NCBI GenBank assembly: GCA_026705925.1
Contig: JAPOZT010000011.1
Location: forward strand, 148,857-212,856
Source: Gemmatimonadota bacterium
GTDB lineage: Bacteria > JAAXHH01
Direction: 5' to 3'
DNA length: 64,000 nt
Positions 34,453 to 42,638 of this stretch are shown here, piece after piece. The first letter of the stretch is position 1, and every line of letters starts with the position of its first letter. The translations under genes were made by a program, and so were the position numbers. The notes below the pieces were generated by a model that saw only the letters and a list, made by a program, of their open reading frames with translations, was not told the origin of the DNA and ran no database searches.

Positions 34453-34980
34453 ATGCGGTATGACTTTCCGTTGAAATCGCCGTACCAGGTTGCGTTGATG
34501 GTAGTGTGTCTCCTGGTCGGCATGAATCTGGCGGGCTGCACGTGGCTGCTTGGGAAACGGGCACCCGACACGGCGCCTCCAGCATCTCTGCCGGAAGCGC
34601 AGGCCCCCGAAGCGCAGGCCCCCGAAGCGCAGGAGCGCGAATACGACACGTCACGATCCGATGTGGCGTTGATCGGCGATTCGGCCGAAGCGGCATCCGA
34701 AACCCCCGTCCCCGCCACGGTAGCAGAACCCATCCTGGGATACAGAGTCCAGCTATATTCCTTAACGAGCCGCGAAGCGGCCGAAGCCGCGCTACAGCAG
34801 GTGGAGCAAACGCTGTCGGAATGGTCGTATGGCGTCTACGTGGAAGAGGAATCCAACAGTTTCAAGGTACGCGTGGGCGATTTCAAGGATAAGGCCGATG
34901 CCGATATCCTGCGCGACTGGTTGAGAACCAGGGGTTTTGTCGACGCCTGGACTGCCAGCACCCCGATAAAGACGCGTTGA
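34453..34980 (+). CDS. SPOR-domain lipoprotein
   Basis: A 175-residue protein with a lipoprotein signal (VCLLVGMNLAGC, lipid-bearing Cys29). A Pro/Ala/Glu spacer with a PEAQA repeat follows, then a C-terminal SPOR domain from about residue 98 (YRVQLYSLTSREAAEAALQQ through FKVRVGDFKDKADADILRDW). SPOR domains bind denuded peptidoglycan at division sites. It lies after the TPR-gene terminator and needs its own promoter, which was not identified. The SD is weak. Confidence 0.8.
   Translation: MRYDFPLKSPYQVALMVVCLLVGMNLAGCTWLLGKRAPDTAPPASLPEAQAPEAQAPEAQEREYDTSRSDVALIGDSAEAASETPVPATVAEPILGYRVQLYSLTSREAAEAALQQVEQTLSEWSYGVYVEEESNSFKVRVGDFKDKADADILRDWLRTRGFVDAWTASTPIKTR
34594..34632. repeat. 15-bp in-frame tandem repeat in the SPOR lipoprotein
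   Basis: gaagcgcaggccccc at 34594-34608 and 34609-34623, then a partial third copy gaagcgcag at 34624-34632; encodes EAQAP units. Confidence 0.9.
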
Positions 34981-35047
34981 CGGATTAACAACCCGGTCAG
35001 CCTGCGCTCCGAAAGGCGCACCTCCATCCCGAAGGGAACACCAACGC

Positions 35048-36244
35048 ATGCCCCTGCATCATGACTCATTCGCCCCCCTGGACCCCGGCCGGCGCGTCCT
35101 CATGGGGCCCGGACCGAGCGACATGCATCCCAGGGTCTACCAGGCCATGGGAGCTCCGCTGACCGGGCACCTGGACCCGTATTTCATCGGGGTCATGGAC
35201 GATACCAAGGCGCTGCTGCGATACGTGTTCCAGACCGAAAACGCCATGACGCTGGCCATCTCGGCCACGGGTTCCGCCGGCATGGAGACCTGCATCTGCA
35301 ATCTCGTGGAGCCGGGTGACGAGGTACTCATCTGCGTGGGCGGCGTCTTCGGAGACCGCATGGCCCAGATGGTTGAGCGCCACGGCGGCAGGTTGATCCG
35401 TCTCGAAGGCGAACCGGGACGGCCGTTCACGCCGGAACAGGTCCGACACGCGCTGGATGGATGTCGTCCCAAGGTCGTGGGGCTTGTACACGCAGAGACG
35501 TCCACGGGCGTGCTGCAGCCCCTCGAGGAGATCATCCCCGTCATCCACGAGCACGGCGCCCTCGTCCTGGTCGACACCGTGGCCTCCCTGGGCGGGACGC
35601 CGGTCAAGGTCGACGCATGGGGCATCGACGTCTGCTACACCGGAAGCCAGAAATGCCTGAGTGCCCCGCCGGGCCTGGCGCCCCTTACGCTCAACGGTCG
35701 CGCGCTCGAGGCCATTGCCGCACGCAAGACTCCGGTCGACAGCTGGTACATGGACCTCTCCCTGATAAACGCCTACTGGGACGGCGACCGGACCTATCAC
35801 CATACCGCGCCGGTGAGCCTGTTCTACGCCCTTCGGGAAGCCCTCGTGCTCATCCACGAGGAGGGGCTGGAGAACGGCCACCGCCGGCATGCCGCGAACT
35901 ACGAAGCGTTCAGGGCGGGGATCGACGCCATGGGGCTTGCGTTCTTCGTCGACCCGCCGCACCGCGCCCCGACCATCAACCCCGTTCTGGCTCCGGAAGG
36001 GATCGACGAGGCCGCCGTACGGAGCCGATTGCTGAAGGATTACGGCCTCGAACTCGGCGGCGGCCTCGGCGCGTTGAAGGGAAAGGCCTGGCGCGTGGGG
36101 CTCATGGGCCAGTCCTCGCAGCGCGACCACGTCATCCTTTGCCTGGGTGCCCTCGAACAGGCCCTGCGCGCGGAAGGAAGCGAAGTCGCCGAGAGCGGCG
36201 TGTCGGCGGCGAGCGCCGTATACGCAGGCACCGGAACGGCCTAG
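35048..36244 (+). CDS. Class V aminotransferase (alanine-glyoxylate / serine-pyruvate type)
   Basis: A 398-residue fold-type I PLP enzyme. MGPGPSDMHPRVYQAMGAPLTGHLDP is the N-terminal motif in part, SATGSAGMETCI binds the cofactor phosphate, LVDTVASLGG contains the PLP-ring Asp, and the Schiff-base Lys is in YTGSQKCLSAPPGLAP. Relatives move the amino group of Ala, Ser or a similar donor to glyoxylate or pyruvate. It opens a group with cupin, creatininase, amino-acid importer and amine oxidase genes. SD AAGGGA at about 35033. Confidence 0.88.
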   Translation: MPLHHDSFAPLDPGRRVLMGPGPSDMHPRVYQAMGAPLTGHLDPYFIGVMDDTKALLRYVFQTENAMTLAISATGSAGMETCICNLVEPGDEVLICVGGVFGDRMAQMVERHGGRLIRLEGEPGRPFTPEQVRHALDGCRPKVVGLVHAETSTGVLQPLEEIIPVIHEHGALVLVDTVASLGGTPVKVDAWGIDVCYTGSQKCLSAPPGLAPLTLNGRALEAIAARKTPVDSWYMDLSLINAYWDGDRTYHHTAPVSLFYALREALVLIHEEGLENGHRRHAANYEAFRAGIDAMGLAFFVDPPHRAPTINPVLAPEGIDEAAVRSRLLKDYGLELGGGLGALKGKAWRVGLMGQSSQRDHVILCLGALEQALRAEGSEVAESGVSAASAVYAGTGTA

Positions 36245-36251
36245 CCTGGAT

Positions 36252-36322
36252 GGCCCGATCCGACCGCTTGCGCACTACCGATTGACGGCCCGATCCGACC
36301 GGTTCGCATACGACCGATTTCA
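36252..36322. repeat. Imperfect 35-bp duplication after the aminotransferase stop
   Basis: ggcccgatccgaccg followed by ~18 further similar bases ending in accgatt occurs from 36252 and again from 36287. It lies between the aminotransferase stop (36242-36244) and the cupin gene. Confidence 0.75.
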
Positions 36323-36353
36323 CCGGGCATCCTGCCCATAGACGGAGGAGCAT

Positions 36354-36677
36354 ATGTATTTCGTCGAAGAGGAAAACATGTCCAAAAAGTCCATCGCCCC
36401 GGGCGTCAGCATCGCCGTGGCCGGAGGCGACCGGGCCCAGATGTCCTTCGTGACGCTCACGCCGGGATCGCAGGTGCCCATGCACGACCATCCCCACGAA
36501 CAGATGGGCGTGGTGCTGGAAGGGGAATTCGTCATGGTCATCGGCGGGGAAAGCCGGACCATCCGGACGGGCGACAAATACGTGATTCCCGGCGGGGTCC
36601 AGCACGGCGTGACCGAGGTCATGACCCGGTCCGTCGCCCTGGACATCTTCAGCCCGCCCCGGGAGGATTACGCCTAA
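36354..36677 (+). CDS. Cupin-domain protein
   Basis: A 107-residue single cupin with GGAGGAG just before the ATG. Metal ligands are visible in PMHDHPHEQMGVVLEGEF (His, His, Glu) and in GVQHGV (His). Small cupins of this type can act as dioxygenases, isomerases or regulators of catabolic steps; the function here is unknown. It lies between the aminotransferase and creatininase genes. Confidence 0.82.
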   Translation: MYFVEEENMSKKSIAPGVSIAVAGGDRAQMSFVTLTPGSQVPMHDHPHEQMGVVLEGEFVMVIGGESRTIRTGDKYVIPGGVQHGVTEVMTRSVALDIFSPPREDYA

Positions 36678-36725
36678 ACGAGAAATACCGTGTCCGCGCC
36701 GATCAACCAGTAAGCCCAGTAAGAA

Positions 36726-36786
36726 CCGCCGCGGCTTTCACAGTGAGACCCGCCGCGGCTTTCACAGCGAGACCCGCCGCGGCTTT
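36726..36786. repeat. 2.5 copies of a 24-bp tandem repeat
   Basis: ccgccgcggctttcacag followed by ygagac at 36726-36749 and 36750-36773, then a partial third copy ccgccgcggcttt (36774-36786), in the cupin-creatininase spacer. Confidence 0.9.
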
Positions 36787-36810
36787 AAGCCAACCAGTCA
36801 GGAGTCTTCC

Positions 36811-37560
36811 ATGTCCGACGCCCTACCCCAAGATCGTCCCGTACAGCTATGGAAAATGACCCGCAGGCAGTTCCGCGAGGGGATCTACGACGGCAACCTC
36901 AAGGGAGCGATCATTCCCACGGGCAGTACGGAACAGCACAACGAGCACCTGGAGATGTCCCACGACACCGCCAGCGCCGTCCACGTGTCCGAACGCGCCG
37001 CGCAGGCGCTCTATCCCGAAGTCGTGGTCACCACGCCGCTGGCCATCGGCGTGTCGGAGCACTGGATGGGCCACAAGGGTACGCTGACGACCCGGCCCGA
37101 GATCTTCACGGAACTCCTCTACGACGTGGCCGACAGCATGAAGCGGGGCGGGATCAACCATATCCTGGCCGTCAACGGCCACGCCGGGAACGCCGGTCCC
37201 GTCAACGCCGCGCTGGAGGACATCCAGTCCCGTCTGGGCGTCGATTTCGCCTTCTGCAGCTACTGGGAAGCCTACACACCGGAAATCGTCCGGAAGTACA
37301 TGGACTCCAACAACTGTCCCGGCCACGCCAGCGAGTTCGAGACCTCCTTCGCCTACGCGGCCTTCCCCGGGCACGTCCACTGGGAAGGCGTCGACTACGA
37401 TGCGGCCAGGCTGACTATTTCCCAGACCGACCGGGCGACACAGGACCGGGAATTCCACCACGAGGCCAAGCTTGCCGACGCCGTGAAGGGACAGGGCATG
37501 ATCGACGTGGCGGTCGACTGGGTAGCGGCCAGGATGAAAGCGATGATCGAGGGCACCTGA
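36811..37560 (+). CDS. Creatininase-family amidohydrolase
   Basis: A 249-residue protein. IIPTGSTEQHNEHLEMSHDT carries the metal-binding Glu, His and Asp; PLAIGVSEHWMGHKGTLT, NHILAVNGHAGNAG and CPGHASEFETSF complete the family pattern. Members hydrolyse creatinine or other cyclic amides, or act in cofactor maturation. It is directly followed (3 bases) by an amino-acid ABC transporter operon, which suggests the substrate or product is imported. Confidence 0.85.
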   Translation: MSDALPQDRPVQLWKMTRRQFREGIYDGNLKGAIIPTGSTEQHNEHLEMSHDTASAVHVSERAAQALYPEVVVTTPLAIGVSEHWMGHKGTLTTRPEIFTELLYDVADSMKRGGINHILAVNGHAGNAGPVNAALEDIQSRLGVDFAFCSYWEAYTPEIVRKYMDSNNCPGHASEFETSFAYAAFPGHVHWEGVDYDAARLTISQTDRATQDREFHHEAKLADAVKGQGMIDVAVDWVAARMKAMIEGT

Positions 37561-37563
37561 TCC

Positions 37564-38325
37564 GTGTCTGGCGATACCCCATCCATTATCGCGTTTGAAG
37601 ACGTAAGCAAGTGGTTCGGGACGTTCCAGGTGCTTCGTGACGTGGACCTGAGCATCGGCGAAGGCGAGTGCGTCGTCATCTGCGGTCCTTCCGGATCGGG
37701 CAAGTCCACGCTGATCCGCTGCATCAACCGGCTGGAAACCCATGACCGGGGCGTGGTCCGGGTCCACGGCGTCCCGCTGGGACCGGGCGAGCGGCTTCCC
37801 CGCGAACTGCGCGGGAAGATCGGCATGGTGTTCCAGAGCTTCAACCTGTTCCCGCACATGACCGTCCTGCGCAACCTGGCCCTCGCCCCCATGCGCAATC
37901 TCCGGATGGATAAGGAGAAGGCGGAAGAAACCGCCCTGACCTATCTCGAGCGCGTACACATCGGGGACCAGGCCGAAAAGTACCCCGACCAACTCTCCGG
38001 CGGGCAGCAGCAACGCGTGGCGATTGCCCGGGCGCTGTGCATGCAGCCGGATATACTGCTCTTCGATGAACCCACGTCGTCGCTCGATCCGGAGATGATC
38101 CGGGAGGTCCTCGACGTGATCTTCGAACTCACGGACAGCGGCATCACCATGGTCTGCGTGACCCACGAGATGGGTTTCGCCCGCAAGGTGTCTGACCGGG
38201 TCGTTTTCATGGACCATGGCGAGATCGTCGAAAGCGCCGCGCCGGACGCCTTCTTCGACGCGCCCAGGGAAGAACGGACCCGGGCCTTCCTCAACCAGAT
38301 CCTCCACTACGAGGCTACGGCGTGA
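37564..38325 (+). CDS. Polar amino-acid ABC transporter ATPase
   Basis: A 253-residue ATPase starting at GTG 37564. Walker A GPSGSGKSTLIRCINRLE (the RCINRLE extension is typical of GlnQ/HisP/AapP), Q-loop VFQSFNLFPHMTV, signature LSGGQQQRVAIARAL, Walker B ILLFDEPTSSLDPE. It powers uptake through the two permeases that follow; the GTGA overlap couples it to the first. Confidence 0.93.
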   Translation: MSGDTPSIIAFEDVSKWFGTFQVLRDVDLSIGEGECVVICGPSGSGKSTLIRCINRLETHDRGVVRVHGVPLGPGERLPRELRGKIGMVFQSFNLFPHMTVLRNLALAPMRNLRMDKEKAEETALTYLERVHIGDQAEKYPDQLSGGQQQRVAIARALCMQPDILLFDEPTSSLDPEMIREVLDVIFELTDSGITMVCVTHEMGFARKVSDRVVFMDHGEIVESAAPDAFFDAPREERTRAFLNQILHYEATA

Positions 38326-39119
38326 TCGGGCTATTCCGCAGGCCGTGGGTCAGGCGCGTCCTGTCGAACTGGATCCAGCCGGCGGCCATCGCCGGCATCC
38401 TCGTCTTCGCGGTCATGCGCGGCGCCGAGAACATCAACTACCGGTGGCAGTGGTACCGGGTCGACGACTTCCTGTTCACGTCCGAAAACGGCGCCTGGGC
38501 CGCCGGCCCGCTGGTGCAGGGCCTGTTCGTCACCCTCGAAATATCCGTCCTCAGCCTATTCCTGACCCTTGTCATCGGGCTCGTGACCGCGCTGCTGCGA
38601 CTGTCTTCTTCCATGGTCGGGCGCGGACTCGCCCGCGGGTACCTGGAACTGATCCGCAACACCCCCCTGTTGATCCAGCTCTACGTGATGTACTTCGTTC
38701 TCGGCCCGATCCTCGGCTGGGGACAGACCACGACGGCGATCGCGTGTCTCGCCGCGTTCCAGGGCGCCTATACGTCGGAGATCTTCCGGGCCGGCCTGCG
38801 GGCCATCCCCCGGGGGCAGGTCGAGGCGGGGGAGAGCCTGGGCCTGAAGCGCCTCGACAACTACCGGTACGTCATTCTGCCGCAGGTGCTCCGGAACATG
38901 CTGCCGCCGCTCACCAACGAGGCGGTATCGCTCGTGAAGAACTCCTCGATCGTCAGCGTCATCGCCATCTTCGACCTCACCACGCAGGGCCGGAACCTCA
39001 TCGCGGACACCTTCCTGACCTTCGAGATCTGGCTGACCGTGGCCGCGATCTACCTCGCCGTGACCCTGGCCCTTTCCACCGCGGCGGCCATGGCCGAACG
39101 GCGAAGGGCGGGTGCTTGA
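38322..39119 (+). CDS. Amino-acid ABC transporter permease 1
   Basis: A 265-residue HisM/GltJ-type permease starting at GTG 38322. It has an N-terminal hydrophobic region, YLELIRNTPLLIQLYVMYFV, the EAA loop (AIPRGQVEAGESLGLKRLD) and five or so membrane segments. IRNTPLL is diagnostic of polar amino-acid transporters. It overlaps both neighbours. Confidence 0.9.
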   Translation: MIGLFRRPWVRRVLSNWIQPAAIAGILVFAVMRGAENINYRWQWYRVDDFLFTSENGAWAAGPLVQGLFVTLEISVLSLFLTLVIGLVTALLRLSSSMVGRGLARGYLELIRNTPLLIQLYVMYFVLGPILGWGQTTTAIACLAAFQGAYTSEIFRAGLRAIPRGQVEAGESLGLKRLDNYRYVILPQVLRNMLPPLTNEAVSLVKNSSIVSVIAIFDLTTQGRNLIADTFLTFEIWLTVAAIYLAVTLALSTAAAMAERRRAGA

Positions 39120-40018
39120 TGTCGACAGTCAACCAATGGACAGGCCGGTTCCGGCCCACCCGGCTCGACGGGATACTACTGGTAGGATTGGTCGCGGCGG
39201 CCGGCTGGATGTGGTACCGTTCGGCCGTCGGCGTGGCGTACCGCTGGGACTGGCCCCAGGCGCTTTCGACCGTCTTTGCCGCCGGCGACGCCGGCGAAAC
39301 GCCCTTTTTCCTGACGGGGATCTACGCGACCCTGCGGCTCAGCCTCTGGGGAGCGGTGCTGGCCAGCATACTGGGCGTTCTGATCGGTGTGGGCAGGTAC
39401 GCCGGAGGGCGCACACTGCGCATGTTCTGCGGGACCTACATCCAGATCCTGCGCAATATCCCGCCCCTGGTGTTCATCTTCATCTTCTACTTCTTCATCA
39501 GCAGCCAGCTGATGCCCCTGCTGGGCCTGGACGCCCTGTTCAACCGCCCCGCGGAAGAAGCCTCAGGATGGCAGCGCTTCCTCTTCGGTCCCCCGGCGCT
39601 CTGGGAGAACCTGGTCTCCGGCGTGCTGTGCATATCCTTCATCAGCGCCGCGTACATCGCCGAAGTCGTCCGGGCCGGCCTGGCCGCCATACCCCGCGGC
39701 CAGTGGGAGGCCGGTGAAAGCCTGGGCATACCGGTCCTGGACCGTTACCGGTTCGTCATCTTTCCCCAGGCGCTGGCTCGCATCGCGCCGCCGCTGACGG
39801 GCCAGTACATCTCCCTGGTGAAGGATTCGTCCATCGTCTCCCTCATCTCCGTCCAGGAACTCACCTTCGTGGGCTCGGAAATCGCCAATTCGAGCGGGCT
39901 GCTCTTCGAGGTGTGGCTGCTGGTGGCCTTCGTGTACTTCCTGCTCTGCCTGTCCCTCTCCATCCTGCTCAGGCAGGTGGAACGGCGCATGACCCGGCAT
40001 TTTCACCAGTTCGCTTAG
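39119..40018 (+). CDS. Amino-acid ABC transporter permease 2
   Basis: A 299-residue permease of the same family. TYIQILRNIPPLVFIFIFYF matches the RNTP motif with one change, the EAA loop is AIPRGQWEAGESLGIPVLD, and there is an extra periplasmic insert (LLGLDALFNRPAEEASGWQ). ATG 39119 overlaps the previous stop (TGATG). No substrate-binding protein gene follows. Confidence 0.9.
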   Translation: MSTVNQWTGRFRPTRLDGILLVGLVAAAGWMWYRSAVGVAYRWDWPQALSTVFAAGDAGETPFFLTGIYATLRLSLWGAVLASILGVLIGVGRYAGGRTLRMFCGTYIQILRNIPPLVFIFIFYFFISSQLMPLLGLDALFNRPAEEASGWQRFLFGPPALWENLVSGVLCISFISAAYIAEVVRAGLAAIPRGQWEAGESLGIPVLDRYRFVIFPQALARIAPPLTGQYISLVKDSSIVSLISVQELTFVGSEIANSSGLLFEVWLLVAFVYFLLCLSLSILLRQVERRMTRHFHQFA

Positions 40019-40047
40019 GCGGGCTTACGCTGGTGCCCGGCCGGGGC

Positions 40048-41400
40048 TTACCGGCGCCGGTTTTCCGCGTCGATCCCGCCGCGCAGTGGATCGAAAACCC
40101 GCTTCACCGTCTCGAACTGGCGTTCCAGGGTCGGGGGCCTGCCCAGCAGCCTGTCGCTGAGCATGCGCGCCGCCACCGTGGCGTAGGCATTGCCCCGGCC
40201 CGTGAATCCGGCGACGATGTGGACGCCCGGCGTTTCCGTCTCGCCGACGAAGGGGCTGCTGTCGTAGGAGAAGCCCATGACACCGCCCCAGCGGTGGGAG
40301 CGGCCGAGGTTGGCCAGGTGAGGGAAGGCCCCGTTGAACGCCCGGTCGTTGGTCCGCTGCACCGCCCGCGTGGGACGCTCCTTGTACCCCCGGTACGTCC
40401 GGACCGGGCGGCCCGGCCGGCTTCGGTGCCGCAGGAAGTGGAATCCCCGCTCGGCGCGGATGTGGTGATTCCGGCCCCCGCCGAATAGCAGTCTGCCGCC
40501 CTCCCCGGGCCCGTCGTGCAGCTGCCGCCAGAATTCCCAGCCATCGTTGGCGTAGAAGACGCCGTTGAACAGCCGCTCGGAAACGGGTTCCGTCGTGAAG
40601 ACCTGCCCCCGATGGGGAATGATGCGCCGCTCATACCGCGCATCGAGCTGCGGCGTATACGCGTTCATCCCGAGGAGCACCTGCTGTGTCCGGATCCTTC
40701 CGCCCGGCGATTGCACGAGCAGTCCGCGGCCATCCCGATCGATCCCGGTGACCGGCGTGTTTTCGAAGCACAGGATGCCCAGCCCCCGCGCGGCGGCCGC
40801 GAGACCGCGCACGTATTTGACCGGGTGGAGTTCGCCGTCGAACTTGTTCCGCAGAGCGCCCGCCAGGAGCGGACTACGCTTGATGTCGTAGAGTTCCTCC
40901 TCGTCCAGGTATGCCACCTCGAATCCATCTTCCTGGAGGAGGTGGTACGACTGGACGATACGTTCCAGCGGATTCTTGTGAGAACCGCGGTCCGGCCGCT
41001 TCATCGCGATCACGTAGCTGCCGTGCCGGTAGTAGTCGCATTGTATGGCGTACTTCTTCATGAGACCGGCCATGAGATCGTGGTTCTCGAGGGCGATCAT
41101 CCAAGACTCCCGGGCCAGCCTCCTGCCGTCCGGGCCGTACAGGTCCGTCAGTTCCTCCACGGCCTCGGCGTAGTACTCGTGGGTACCGGCCAGCATGAAC
41201 CCCCCGTTGCGGCCCGTCGCGCCCGAGGCGATCTCGCGCCGCTCCAGTACCGCCACGCGCGCGCCGCCCTCGGCCAGGAACAGGGCGCCGGTCACCCCTG
41301 TCACGCCGCCGCCGATCACGACAACGTCCACGTCCAGATCCCCGGACAGGGGATCGGAGGGCGCGTAGGGCATGTCCAGCCAGTAGGAGTCTCGGATCAT
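40048..41400 (-). CDS. FAD-dependent amine/amino-acid oxidase (DAO family)
   Basis: A 450-residue flavoprotein. The dinucleotide fold is VDVVVIGGGVTGVTGALFLA followed by ASGATGRNGGFM; the C-terminal FAD site is VHIVAGFTGRGNAYA. Relatives (DadA, PuuB/OrdL, glycine oxidase) oxidise amines or secondary amino acids with O2 or quinone. It is convergent with the ABC importer operon, so a shared catabolic role is plausible but not shown. There is an Arg-rich insertion around RHRSRPGRPVRTYRGYKERP. Confidence 0.85.
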   Translation of the reverse strand: MIRDSYWLDMPYAPSDPLSGDLDVDVVVIGGGVTGVTGALFLAEGGARVAVLERREIASGATGRNGGFMLAGTHEYYAEAVEELTDLYGPDGRRLARESWMIALENHDLMAGLMKKYAIQCDYYRHGSYVIAMKRPDRGSHKNPLERIVQSYHLLQEDGFEVAYLDEEELYDIKRSPLLAGALRNKFDGELHPVKYVRGLAAAARGLGILCFENTPVTGIDRDGRGLLVQSPGGRIRTQQVLLGMNAYTPQLDARYERRIIPHRGQVFTTEPVSERLFNGVFYANDGWEFWRQLHDGPGEGGRLLFGGGRNHHIRAERGFHFLRHRSRPGRPVRTYRGYKERPTRAVQRTNDRAFNGAFPHLANLGRSHRWGGVMGFSYDSSPFVGETETPGVHIVAGFTGRGNAYATVAARMLSDRLLGRPPTLERQFETVKRVFDPLRGGIDAENRRR

Positions 41401-41586
41401 GGGGAGGTTTTCCTGTTCACGAATACCGCTTCAGCGAATGGTTTTTTGGTCACTGTCGGACAAGTCAGACAGATAATCGACGAGGTTTCAGGAGCGTTCT
41501 CCGACTGTTACAGGATAAGGCGTAGATAACTGCTGCGTCAAGGAACACAGATATCGAATAGCCTGGTCATTCTGTTAGGTTTGGCA

Positions 41587-41616
41587 TTGACACAGTACAT
41601 CTAACTCCACTACGTT
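41587..41616 (+). promoter_or_regulatory. Possible promoter of the toxin-antitoxin pair
   Basis: A perfect TTGACA at 41587-41592; the only -10-like hexamer at suitable distance is TACGTT (41611-41616), which lies very close to GTG 41621. Assignment is weak. Confidence 0.3.
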
Positions 41617-41620
41617 TCCA

Positions 41621-41899
41621 GTGATTATATCGTTTCGAAATCGTGGTCTCAAACGGTTATATGATTACGGATCTGCTAGAGGAATCCGAACCGACCTTGT
41701 GAGAAAGATTACACACATTCTGTCTGACCTTGATGCTGCCAACAAACCATCCGATCTCGATCTACCAGGTTATCGACTACATCCACTGAAGGGCAGTTTG
41801 AAGGATTTCTGGAGTGTATCTGTTTCTGCAAACTGGAGGATCATTTTTCGATTTGAAAAGGAGAACGTCTACGATGTCGATCTGGTCGACTACCACTAG
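41621..41899 (+). CDS. higB: HigB-family (RelE-like) mRNA interferase toxin
   Basis: A 92-residue protein starting at GTG 41621. IISFRNRGLKRLYDYGSARGI is the HigB N-terminus; LPGYRLHPLKGSLKDFWSVSVSANWRIIFRF contains the core basic and aromatic residues of the ribosome-dependent RNase fold. It is followed 16 bases later by an antitoxin. The surrounding DNA reads as less GC-rich than the rest of the window, a sign of acquisition. Confidence 0.88.
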   Translation: MIISFRNRGLKRLYDYGSARGIRTDLVRKITHILSDLDAANKPSDLDLPGYRLHPLKGSLKDFWSVSVSANWRIIFRFEKENVYDVDLVDYH

Positions 41900-41915
41900 A
41901 AAGGGGGCAGGCCAT

Positions 41916-42203
41916 ATGGCCATGAATAATCCGTCGCATCCTGGTCACAGCATCAGACAGAACTGCCTGGACCCATTTGGCCTGAACATCACCGAGGCGG
42001 CACGAATTCTGGATGTCTCACGTCACACGCTTTCACGGCTGTTGAATGGCCATTCAGCTGTAACAGCCGAGATGGCCATTCGCCTGGAAAAGGCAGGATG
42101 GTCGAATGCCGAATTCTGGCTTCGTCGCCAGGCCAACTTCAATCTGGCACAGGCCCGCAAGAACGAAGACCAGATCAGGGTTGAACGCTATAAGCCGCGG
42201 TAG
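41916..42203 (+). CDS. higA: HigA-family antitoxin, XRE helix-turn-helix
   Basis: A 95-residue protein with SD AAAGGGGG upstream of ATG 41916. NITEAARILDVSRHTLSRLLNG is a Cro/CI-type helix-turn-helix, followed by HSAVTAEMAIRLEKAGWSNAEFWL, the HigA signature. It neutralises HigB and represses the shared promoter in known systems. Confidence 0.9.
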   Translation: MAMNNPSHPGHSIRQNCLDPFGLNITEAARILDVSRHTLSRLLNGHSAVTAEMAIRLEKAGWSNAEFWLRRQANFNLAQARKNEDQIRVERYKPR

Positions 42204-42354
42204 GATTTTCTCAAGATCCCTGGTAAAATACGGCCAATACTTGTGGACGAACACTTTGTCGCAGTCTGAGACATTCTGGCTTTTCAGATCAAACAAGACC
42301 TCCAATTGCCCGGGATGGTTTGAAGTTGGCACAACCCGGGAGTCGCTCAAATGA
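42204..42354 (+). pseudogene. Possible 5'-truncated gene remnant before the HicB-like gene
   Basis: The plus frame ending at TGA 42352-42354 reads as ordinary protein over its last ~50 codons (for example KYGQYLWTNTLSQSETFWLF, PGWFEVGTTRESLK) and overlaps the next start as ATGA. It has no start of its own outside higA. It may be the tail of a broken partner gene. An equally open minus-strand frame crosses the same DNA, so this is uncertain. Confidence 0.25.
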
Positions 42355-42587
42355 CTAAGAGCGCACGCTACATCAAAATCGTCGAGTGGTCGAATGAGGA
42401 TGAGTGTTTCATCGGCTATTGCCCGAGAATCATCGGTCCCTGTTGTCACGGCGACGAAGAGACCGAAGTTTACCGCCAACTTTGCCAAATCGTCGACGAA
42501 TGGCTTGAGATCGCACAGCAAGAGAACAAGGAATTGCCTCCCCCGACCATAGGAGGCAACCTTACTGAGTTATTGATGACTGTCTGA
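42351..42587 (+). CDS. HicB-like antitoxin-family protein, no HicA beside it
   Basis: A 78-residue protein. YIKIVEWSNEDECFIGYCP and IVDEWLEIAQQENKELPPPT follow the HicB partial RNase H-like pattern. No hicA toxin is found on either side, so it is either an orphan or part of a different small system. It shares the base composition of the HigBA pair and begins in an ATGA overlap with the upstream remnant. Confidence 0.65.
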   Translation: MTKSARYIKIVEWSNEDECFIGYCPRIIGPCCHGDEETEVYRQLCQIVDEWLEIAQQENKELPPPTIGGNLTELLMTV

Positions 42588-42638
42588 TTCATCTTCCTCG
42601 TAATCGCCGTTGGAAGGAAGAACGCCCGATCTGATCGC

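Noticed and set aside
36726..36786. Possible CRISPR array
   Set aside because: The 24-bp units are directly adjacent with no spacers and no cas genes are in the window.
42054..42521. 155-codon minus-strand frame across higA and the HicB-like gene
   Set aside because: It overlaps two supported genes on the other strand and matches no family I recognise; kept only as a reason for caution about the remnant at 42204-42354.
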